Source: CAYOLL01 sp964404765 [NCBI: uncultured Gemmatimonadota bacterium] | Lineage (GTDB): Bacteria; 4572-55 | Reading direction: 5' to 3' | Assembly: GCA_964404765.1 (NCBI GenBank) | Contig: CAYOLL010000179.1 | Span: forward strand, 1-12,166 | Length of the DNA stretch: 12,166 nt | Shown here: positions 5,410 through 12,166 of the stretch, piece by piece | Numbering within the stretch: position 1 is the stretch's first letter | Layout: every line of letters begins with the position of its first letter | Position numbers and translations under genes: made by a program | Notes under the pieces: model-generated | What the model was told of the DNA's origin: nothing | The model's database searches: none | What the model saw: the letters and a program-made list of their open reading frames with translations, nothing else

Positions 5410-6711
5410 ATGGGGGATCGACTAAACATCGGGATTATTGCCCACAGCTACATCCCGGTGTCGGGTGGGATTCAGACGTATATTCACTCAAAAGCGGTAG
5501 AGTTTGTCAAAAAAGGACATAATGTCCACGTCGTTATCCCGAACAACTCCATGCGTGAAGCGCCGCATACGATTATTGAAGGTGTTCACGTCCACCGGGC
5601 CAGTGTCGAGAATATTGATTGGTCTTACCCGGTCGAAGACAATCGGATTGAGGGTTGGACAACTTACAACGATCATCGTCGCTGGGGCGCGCAAGTTGTG
5701 CAGATGGCGATGGAAGCGCTGCCGATTTTTCAGGCCGAGCGTGTTGATCTGGTTCATACCCATTTTACCGCGACTTTTGTGGGCGAGCTGCTGTGGCTGT
5801 TTCATCGCATTCCTTATGTAGATTCGATCTATGGATTTTATAGCGATTATCAGCCAAGCCCGGACATGCAGCAGGCGGCGCAGCATTTTTATCATAGCGG
5901 CGGGATGCGGGCGGTGATTGTGGTGGGCAACTACGTGCGGCGGCTGTGTGAGGCAGGCGGCATTCCCGGCGATTTATTGCACACCGTCAACCCGAGCGTA
6001 GATTTTGCGCGTTTTGATCCAATGCTGATCGGTCCCGATATTGTTGCTAAATATCGAATGCCGATTGGTCAGGAAACCCGGGTGATTTTTTGTCCGATTC
6101 GTTTGCAAGAGCGCAAAGGCTTTACAACGGCATTGCAGACATTGGCGCAAATAAAGGCGCATTATCCCGATTGCCATCTAATCATTTCCGGTGGATCGAG
6201 CGCCAACCCGGCCGGTATCGAGAAGCCGCTGGCGACTTACCATCAGATGACGCGCGATCTGGATATTGCCGAACAATGCAGCTTGCTGTTGAATAAAATT
6301 TCCGATGATGACATGCCCTCTTTTTATCAACGGGCGGATGTTGTTTTAATGCCGTCGCTGCAAGAGGGCTTTGGCATTTCGGTGCTGGAAGCGTTAGCCA
6401 TGCGCCGGCCTATTGTCGCGACAAATATTCCGCCATTCCGTGAATCTTCCAGCGACTATGCGCTTTTTTTTGAGCCGAATGACGCCATCGGCTCTACCAA
6501 AGCGGTACTCAAAACGCTTGAAGGCGATGCGTTGATTGTCCGGCAGGTTCAGCAAGGGTTTGCCCATGTGCGGTATAAGTACGCCGCCAGCCGTCTGGCC
6601 GACGAAATGCTGGATATTTATCATCGTGTGCTGGAGCGCCCGTTTGACCGGCTGGATCGGGTGGCCGAAAGCGTCGTGCGGACAACGATCAATGCCGGAA
6701 TAGATTTTTAA
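5410..6711 (+). CDS. GT4-family glycosyltransferase (GT-B fold)
   Basis: This 433-residue protein has the two-domain GT-B layout of family 4 retaining glycosyltransferases, which transfer a sugar from a nucleotide-sugar donor onto lipid-, glycan- or small-molecule acceptors at the cytoplasmic face of the membrane. The N-terminal acceptor domain begins NIGIIAHSYIPVSGGIQTY with the glycine-rich loop (19-24) and has VHTHF at 115-119. The C-terminal donor domain shows PIRLQERKG (229-237; R231 and K236 are the usual phosphate contacts) and the hallmark E-x7-E in SLQEGFGISVLEALA (E319, E327), then RRPIVATNIPPFRE. There is no signal peptide or membrane helix. Start ATG 5410 follows GGGGACG with suitable spacing. 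Donor and acceptor cannot be deduced. It ends 49 bp before the ATG of the transporter fusion, suggesting co-transcription. Confidence 0.92.
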   Translation: MGDRLNIGIIAHSYIPVSGGIQTYIHSKAVEFVKKGHNVHVVIPNNSMREAPHTIIEGVHVHRASVENIDWSYPVEDNRIEGWTTYNDHRRWGAQVVQMAMEALPIFQAERVDLVHTHFTATFVGELLWLFHRIPYVDSIYGFYSDYQPSPDMQQAAQHFYHSGGMRAVIVVGNYVRRLCEAGGIPGDLLHTVNPSVDFARFDPMLIGPDIVAKYRMPIGQETRVIFCPIRLQERKGFTTALQTLAQIKAHYPDCHLIISGGSSANPAGIEKPLATYHQMTRDLDIAEQCSLLLNKISDDDMPSFYQRADVVLMPSLQEGFGISVLEALAMRRPIVATNIPPFRESSSDYALFFEPNDAIGSTKAVLKTLEGDALIVRQVQQGFAHVRYKYAASRLADEMLDIYHRVLERPFDRLDRVAESVVRTTINAGIDF

Positions 6712-6760
6712 ATAGTTACTGCGTTTTAATATATCCATTGTGCCTTCTAAGAACTTTGAC

Positions 6761-9700
6761 ATGAATCATGCGGCTCTCATAAAATCAGCAACAAAATTTT
6801 TTCTTAAGCAATGGCAAGCGCTGCAAAAATCGAAAGCGCTGGCGCAGTTGCAGACGGCTTTTGTCCGTCTGGGCGTGCTGTTGCTTCCATTATGGGAATT
6901 GCTGCAGCATCATTTATCCAAGTTTGGTATCGGACGTAAAATTGTCGAATTCTTTCACGCCAACTTGAAGGGTTTGAAAGGTCGGCAAAAGCCTGTATTA
7001 GTCTTCTTCGAACGTGTTTTTTCCATTGAAAAGTCGGATTGGCCGTATCTGTCGGTCATGCTGCCACTCTTCTTCCTCGTGCTGTTCGGGCTTAATGTCG
7101 GCAACATTTCCACGCAGTCGCTATTTGTCAAACGCTTTGGCAAAGAGTGGATTCCGTGGATGTTTTTCTTTGACTCGTTAGGGCTGTTCATCATCTCCAT
7201 CGTTATTACCTCCTTCGTTGACCGGCTCAACAAAGAGCGGCTGTTCCGCTACACTCTGTTTACCATGTCCGGTTGTGTCCTGCTGTTCCGCGTTATGATC
7301 CAATTGGATGATATCGCTGCTTCGCACGGTATTTTCCTGCCCTTCATTTACCCGCTGTTTTTTATCGCTGAATATATTTTCAAGATCATTTTGCTGGGTC
7401 AATTTTGGTTAGTTGCCAGCGAAATTTGCGACTCGCGCCAGGCCAAGCGTATTTTCGGCTTATTCAGCAGCGGCGGCATTATCGGCGGTATCACGGCCTC
7501 GCTGGCGATCAAGATACTAAATTTTAATACGCCTAACCTTTATTTCGTATGGGCGCTGGCCTTATTTGGAGCCGGCTTGATTTCATTGAACTTCAAGCGC
7601 GCCGGAATCAGTAAAGAAGAACGGCAAAAAAAGAAAAAATTATTTACGACTTTAGACGAGCAATTTCAGGACATAGAAGTCGGTTACAAAGAAGTTAAAA
7701 CCTCCAGATTATTGCAGACGTTAGGCTCGCTGATCGTTCTGTGTTTTGCCCTGTCCTACACACTGGATTATGAGTTTCTGTCGACCTTAAGCAGTCATTT
7801 CAAGTTTGAAAATGAGCTGACTTCCTTTTTTGCCAATGTCAAGTTTTTGTCCGGTTTAGCCAGTCTTGTCATGCAGCTATTTGTTACCAGCCGTATCATT
7901 TCCCGTTTTGGACAACATTCGGCCATGCGCATTCTGCCGGTGGCCTACATCGTTGGCTTTCTGCTCATCGGTATTTTCTTTAACTACTTTATTGCCAGTA
8001 TCGTGGTTTTTGCGCGAGACATCTTGTTTTTTGCCGTTTACAATCCCAGTTATCAAATGATGTACAACGCCATTGCCGAGCAAAATCGCGGTCGAGCCAA
8101 ATCCTTTATTGAGGGCGTTTGTAACCCGCTGGCGTTGTTTTCGGCCTTTGTGATTTTAAAAGGTTTTACGATTGTGATGAGCGACCAGTATTTAGGTCTG
8201 ATCGCGGCGTTGATTGCGCTGGTATTTTGGTGGGTGTCTACCCGGCTTAAAAAAGATTATGAAGAAGCGCTGATTTTGGATTTGCGGCGGGATGACTTTA
8301 ACATCCGCGAAGTCGCCAAAAACACCATCCGCGAGATGGAAGGCACGGATCTGCAAAAGATTCTGTACAAATCGCTGGTTGAGGGTGATAAAGATACAGC
8401 CGTGTTTGCCACGGAAATGCTGCAGCGGAGTGGTAATCCAAATTCGGTCAATACCCTGTTTTTTGCGCTGCGTCGCTCCAATGACAAGGAAGTCAAGCTT
8501 AAGATTATTGAAACGATTGGCCGCTTGGGCACACCCGAAACCGGCGATTTGATGACGACCTACATTAAAAGTAAGGATAAGGATATTCAAATCGCGGCGC
8601 TCAAGACCTTAACTAATTTATCCGATGAGACGACCGGCAGCAAGATTCTGTCCCTGCTTAAAGTGCGTGATCCGGACTTGCGCGCCACGACCGGCGCGGT
8701 TTTGTGGTATTTGAATGACGACCGGGGCCGCGCGACACTGGAAGATATGTTAAACAGCCGCTTTGACGACATACGGCTGTCTGCTACGCGAGCGTTGTCG
8801 GAAGTCAGCAACGAGCGCATGGGCAAACTCTTGGTTAACTTGCTGAAGGACACCAATCATGAGATTCGCACCTATGCCATACAGGGGCTTGGCAACATCA
8901 AACATATCGAGGCGATCCCGCATGTGGTTGAGGCGCTCCTGGATGAATTGGAAGATGTGCGCAACGCGGCCCAGCTAAGCTTGCCGCGATTTGGCGCGGC
9001 GGTTATCGGTCCCTTGATGGAAAAATTTAAAGAACATCGGCAGAGCGCGCATATCCAGCGCCGGGTGGTGCAGATTTTAGGCGATCTTGACGCCAAAGAC
9101 GCCGAAGATCGGCTGTTTGAGATTTTGCTGAGCAGCGATGGATTCATGCAAAATCTGGTGCTGCACGCGCTGGGCAAGCGCAAGCAAATCGGTCAAATTA
9201 CCCCGCTCAACAAATATGTGCTGGATCAAATTCGTGAAATTTATCGCAGTTTTTATTATATTAACATCTTACAACAATTCAAGAGTACCATCGCCGGTGG
9301 TGTTCTCATCACGTTTATGGAAGAGGACATCAAGCACAAGCAGGATTTGATTTTGCAGGCAATGGGTCTGATCGAAGGCGATATCAACACCTTTTATTTG
9401 ATCCAAAAGAAGTTGAAGAGCAAAAACAAATACCTGCGGGCCAATGCCATTGAAACGCTGGAAAATCTGGCCGGGCGTAACCTGTTCCGCCGGCTGCTGC
9501 CGCTGATCGAATCGCCCAATAACGACCAAATCCGCGGCGCCTTGCGCGGGGCTAAGGGCGAGACGATGGGCAATGCCGACAACACGCTGTATCAATTGCT
9601 TAACCATCCGCAAAATGCGCTGATTCGGGCTTGTACCGCGTATTTGCTGGGGGAAGTCAAAAACCGAAAATTGCTGAATGCGCTAAACGTGCGTCGTTAT

Positions 9701-10252
9701 AGCGACGAAGATCTGCTGGTGCGGGAAAATATCACCTTAGCCGGGCAGAAAATCTTACTCAAAACCGATGTGGTGACGCAAATCAAGGGGTCAACCATGC
9801 TGACATTATTAGAGAAAATCTTCTTCCTGAAAAAAGTGCCCATGTTCAGCAACATGAGCGGCGAAGAATTGCGCCTGATTGCCAATATTTGCGGCGAAAA
9901 ACAGGTGGGCTTTGACGAGCAGATCATGAAGGAAAACGAATACCAGGACGATATCCATGTCTACATCGTCGTGTCTGGCTTAGTTTCGCTGACCAACATT
10001 ACCCCGACCGGCGAGGAGAAGATTTTGAAGATTTTGAAGACGAAAGATTATTTTGGCGATATCGAAGTCTTTGACGATCAAGGCATTGCCTCGGTCACTG
10101 TCAAAGCGATGGAAGATACCCGGCTGATGGTCATCGGTCAAAAAGAGTTCAGCAACGTCTTGCTGGAATATCCCAGCATCGCCATTGAAATCTGCAAAGT
10201 CTTTAGCACCAAGCTGCGTCAGATGAACCGGCTGCTGGTGCTGCAGTATTAA
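6761..10252 (+). CDS. Nucleotide-translocase-like membrane protein fused to HEAT repeats and a cNMP-binding-like domain
   Basis: About 1163 residues from the ATG at 6761; an in-frame GTG at 6740 would add seven (numbering below counts from the GTG). Neither start has a clear Shine-Dalgarno. After about 95 amphipathic residues there are about 12 hydrophobic segments between 101 and 500, arranged like the ATP/ADP translocase (TlcC/Npt) and MFS-like group (for example FGLNVGNISTQSLFVKRFG at 116, FGLFSSGGIIGG at 239). From about 515 to 1010 the chain is a run of HEAT-like helical pairs (DIRLSATRALSEVS, HEIRTYAIQGLGNI, YLRANAIETLENLA). Residues about 1028-1165 form a CAP/cyclic-nucleotide-binding-like domain (PMFSNMSGEELRLIA, IVVSGLVSLT, YFGDIEVF). 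Transport of a nucleotide is not demonstrated; an alternative is a membrane sensor or scaffold using the helical bundle structurally. The phosphate-binding cassette is degenerate. Confidence 0.85.
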   Translation: MNHAALIKSATKFFLKQWQALQKSKALAQLQTAFVRLGVLLLPLWELLQHHLSKFGIGRKIVEFFHANLKGLKGRQKPVLVFFERVFSIEKSDWPYLSVMLPLFFLVLFGLNVGNISTQSLFVKRFGKEWIPWMFFFDSLGLFIISIVITSFVDRLNKERLFRYTLFTMSGCVLLFRVMIQLDDIAASHGIFLPFIYPLFFIAEYIFKIILLGQFWLVASEICDSRQAKRIFGLFSSGGIIGGITASLAIKILNFNTPNLYFVWALALFGAGLISLNFKRAGISKEERQKKKKLFTTLDEQFQDIEVGYKEVKTSRLLQTLGSLIVLCFALSYTLDYEFLSTLSSHFKFENELTSFFANVKFLSGLASLVMQLFVTSRIISRFGQHSAMRILPVAYIVGFLLIGIFFNYFIASIVVFARDILFFAVYNPSYQMMYNAIAEQNRGRAKSFIEGVCNPLALFSAFVILKGFTIVMSDQYLGLIAALIALVFWWVSTRLKKDYEEALILDLRRDDFNIREVAKNTIREMEGTDLQKILYKSLVEGDKDTAVFATEMLQRSGNPNSVNTLFFALRRSNDKEVKLKIIETIGRLGTPETGDLMTTYIKSKDKDIQIAALKTLTNLSDETTGSKILSLLKVRDPDLRATTGAVLWYLNDDRGRATLEDMLNSRFDDIRLSATRALSEVSNERMGKLLVNLLKDTNHEIRTYAIQGLGNIKHIEAIPHVVEALLDELEDVRNAAQLSLPRFGAAVIGPLMEKFKEHRQSAHIQRRVVQILGDLDAKDAEDRLFEILLSSDGFMQNLVLHALGKRKQIGQITPLNKYVLDQIREIYRSFYYINILQQFKSTIAGGVLITFMEEDIKHKQDLILQAMGLIEGDINTFYLIQKKLKSKNKYLRANAIETLENLAGRNLFRRLLPLIESPNNDQIRGALRGAKGETMGNADNTLYQLLNHPQNALIRACTAYLLGEVKNRKLLNALNVRRYSDEDLLVRENITLAGQKILLKTDVVTQIKGSTMLTLLEKIFFLKKVPMFSNMSGEELRLIANICGEKQVGFDEQIMKENEYQDDIHVYIVVSGLVSLTNITPTGEEKILKILKTKDYFGDIEVFDDQGIASVTVKAMEDTRLMVIGQKEFSNVLLEYPSIAIEICKVFSTKLRQMNRLLVLQY

Positions 10253-10413
10253 ACCGATAGTTTGGATGCGCATTCAAAAGCGGAGCAGCGAAATTCATTT
10301 TGCAAGTCACTGTCAGATCTTCAATCCTTAAAATTTAAAATCCGTGCGTCATGACACCGCCGACCGGCTGTTGAACTCCCGACGAATTTATGTCAACATA
10401 CACTAGTGTTCTT
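10253..10413. other. Convergent intergenic region
   Basis: These 161 bp separate the stop codons of two convergent genes. They hold an AT-rich stretch near 10325-10345 and a perfect 10-bp palindrome ACACTAGTGT at 10400-10409, too short and loopless for a terminator. No hairpin followed by a T-run was found on either strand. Confidence 0.5.
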
Positions 10414-11937
10414 TTAATTGCCGGCCACAGCCCGGCCGTTCATTTCAATAAGCTTAATCTTTAATTTGCCCAGAACATGACCCAGATTAAATTGCTGATC
10501 CAGATCGCCGACCAACAGGCGGATATGACTGGCATCCACGCTATTCTGACCAAAAGTCGGGTCCATCGGCAGCCACTCACCCACAAAAACTTCCGGCCAG
10601 GCATGATAATAAAAACCGTTGTTGACATAAGCCAGTCCGATGCAAATCCGGGTCGGGATACCGGCGGAACGCGCCAGCGCCGTAAATAAAGTGGAATGTT
10701 CGTTGCAATCGCCTTCCATCGTCGCCAAAACTTCCACCGCCGACGGGATCGACAGGGTAAACTGTTTCGTGATGTTCTTGAACAGCCATTCCTGAATGGC
10801 GATGGCCGCCCGCAGCGCGTCAGTTTCGTCACCGACAATTTCCTGCGTTTTTTGGCGGATAGCAGGGTCGGTAGTTTGAATAAAAGCTGTGGCGGCCAGC
10901 CATTGGCTATCGGCCTTAGCGCCGGCTTCGGCAATAGACAGACGCTTGACCGCCGTCAACGAGCGTTGACGAATTTCCAGCACTAACGGCGCAGTCGAGC
11001 TAAGCGTCTGATTGGTTCCGTCCAGATCCAGACTATCGGCAAAAACGCCCTCGATTTGAATTTTTAGCTGCTCCAATTCGCGCGGCGCTTCAATTTGTTG
11101 ATCAGGAATGACGGAATAAATAGATAGAACATCCACCATATCGTCATCATCCGGATTGATGCCGCGCGGGGCGTTTTCCTCGCTGACTTTAATCATGGTC
11201 ATGCCGGTCGGGCTGACTTCTTTCAGGGTGCGACCGTCATAATCGATCCAGACGGTGCTTTCCATTTCCCGATATTTCAGCTTTATTTTTTTGGCGATAT
11301 AGGGCTTGTTCTCGATATAAAGACGGTCTTCATCTTCAACTTTGATTTGGACCGGGCTGGTGGAAGCGGTCATAGGATCAAAAACCTTTAGCGTGTAGAC
11401 CTTTCCGCGTTCCAGACCGTGGCTGGCCAGATAAGGCTCAAGCGTCAACGGTAATTGGACATCTTCGTCCAGATCAAAGGTCTGTGTGCTCTGCCGTCCG
11501 GAAGAATTAAGGATTAAGTGTAGTTGGCGGTCCTTCACTTCCCCGGCGATGTTAATCTGATGGATACCGGAAACCACACTGGCTTCAAAAGATTTGAGGC
11601 CGAAATCCGCGTTGGCTTTAGCCGTATTCACCAGCGTAATTTTCTGCCGGGTATTGCCTACTCGCATGGAAATAAAAACACGCTGCAGAAAGCTGTAAGT
11701 GGTGACTTTGGTAGAGTCATCCGTCATTTTGGCGATAGAGGTCATGGCATAGCCGATTTTACGGCTTTCCAAATAGATGGCCATCCATTCCCGGTCATGT
11801 ACGGATTTGGTAAAACGCTCCAGTTGGATCAACGAGCCGGCGCTGCTTTCTACCGGCCGATTGCGGTAGAGCAGCAAACCCATCATAACCAACCAGAAAA
11901 TGGTAACGGAAGTGCCGACAAAGTTTTTAAAGCGCAT
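10414..11937 (-). CDS. Membrane-anchored transglutaminase-like protein
   Basis: This 507-residue protein starts with a basic N-terminus and one hydrophobic helix (residues about 9-24, VTIFWLVMMGLLLY), which probably anchors it in the cytoplasmic membrane with the rest outside. Residues about 50-270 are a beta-rich region of unknown family (WMAIYLESRKIGYAMTSI). The C-terminal transglutaminase-like core has a complete papain-type triad: C411 in EGDCNEHS, H445 in YYHAWPEV and D459 in PMDPTFGQ. Bacterial proteins of this class act as proteases, peptide amidases or crosslinkers in the envelope; which applies here is unknown. The ATG (complement of 11935-11937) has AAGG about 10 nt upstream. It is convergent with the transporter fusion, so it has its own promoter to the right; none was confidently found. 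Confidence 0.9.
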   Translation of the reverse strand: MRFKNFVGTSVTIFWLVMMGLLLYRNRPVESSAGSLIQLERFTKSVHDREWMAIYLESRKIGYAMTSIAKMTDDSTKVTTYSFLQRVFISMRVGNTRQKITLVNTAKANADFGLKSFEASVVSGIHQINIAGEVKDRQLHLILNSSGRQSTQTFDLDEDVQLPLTLEPYLASHGLERGKVYTLKVFDPMTASTSPVQIKVEDEDRLYIENKPYIAKKIKLKYREMESTVWIDYDGRTLKEVSPTGMTMIKVSEENAPRGINPDDDDMVDVLSIYSVIPDQQIEAPRELEQLKIQIEGVFADSLDLDGTNQTLSSTAPLVLEIRQRSLTAVKRLSIAEAGAKADSQWLAATAFIQTTDPAIRQKTQEIVGDETDALRAAIAIQEWLFKNITKQFTLSIPSAVEVLATMEGDCNEHSTLFTALARSAGIPTRICIGLAYVNNGFYYHAWPEVFVGEWLPMDPTFGQNSVDASHIRLLVGDLDQQFNLGHVLGKLKIKLIEMNGRAVAGN

Positions 11938-12166
11938 TTTGTTTTGCCTTAATTTTAGATGCCTTCGCTTGCGAAGGTTCCGGCCTGTAAATCCCCGAAA
12001 TCCTGCAAATGTTGACTTTCATTGCAAATTTAACCTTCGCAAGGGTCGATTTCGCAATATGTTGCTTGTAAACATGTTACGGATTTTCAACCGGGATGTT
12101 CGTTAATTTTTACCTGAATTATTCACGAATCTTAACGCAAACGTCGCAATTGACGCTAAAGACGCA
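11938..12166. other. Upstream region of the transglutaminase gene
   Basis: No gene is supported here. A near-continuous palindrome CCTTCGC-TT-GCGAAGG lies at 11962-11977, about 25-40 bp upstream of the transglutaminase start, where it could be an operator or a 5'-UTR hairpin. CCTTCGC recurs at 12034-12040, and TGCAAAT occurs twice (12004-12010, 12023-12029). A short open frame crossing 11900-12106 on the plus strand has no family features and overlaps the transglutaminase start, so it was not called. Confidence 0.5.

Noticed and set aside
10414-10450. GC-rich inverted repeat (CGGCC..GGCCG) at the end of the transglutaminase gene as a terminator
   Set aside because: It overlaps the last codons, the stem is about five bp, and no T-run follows on the minus strand.

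Overview
The window is bacterial chromosome of roughly 50% GC with densely packed, mostly plus-strand genes. The TPR protein with 40-residue repeats, the long nucleotide-translocase/HEAT/cNMP fusion, the anchored transglutaminase and the (CTTTGTGT)-type repeats next to a GxxExxY gene suggest an environmental, probably didermic lineage (Chloroflexi, FCB or candidate-phylum type). No rRNA or tRNA is present, so I cannot assign a phylum.

Layout. 1-820: 3' part of a TPR-repeat protein. 883-3081: complete recG helicase, with an in-frame palindromic insertion (about 1657-1764) in the linker before the helicase core. 3082-4175: the unusual region. The last 105 bp of recG (34 codons plus stop) occur three times in the same orientation (2977-3081, 3254-3358, 4071-4175). 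They are separated by two related units, E1 (172 bp) and E2 (712 bp). Both units start with the same left repeat (GCCACGAAGACACAAAG) and end with the same right repeat (CTTTGTG..CTTTGTGGC) plus a GGC-T6 motif. E2 also carries a 130-residue GxxExxY-family (PD-(D/E)XK nuclease-like) gene. 4176-4419: spacer with a plausible sigma70-type promoter. 4420-10252: a sugar-phosphate isomerase-like TIM barrel, a GT4 glycosyltransferase and a 1.16-kaa transporter/HEAT/cyclic-nucleotide-domain fusion, co-oriented and probably one transcription unit. 10414-11937 (minus): a membrane-anchored transglutaminase-like protein, convergent with the transporter fusion.

How it fits together. recG is a housekeeping repair helicase and appears to be the target of the repeat-borne units. 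The arrangement recG body-tail-E1-tail-E2-tail keeps recG intact while displacing older gene ends downstream. That is what 3'-end-targeting elements in tandem would leave, but no recombinase is visible and the GxxExxY gene is the only protein candidate. The downstream genes look like surface-glycan or envelope functions (isomerase, glycosyltransferase, large membrane protein), but no shared pathway can be proved from sequence alone.

The strongest candidate for an undescribed system is the recG-tail/GxxExxY/octamer-repeat locus at 2977-4175.
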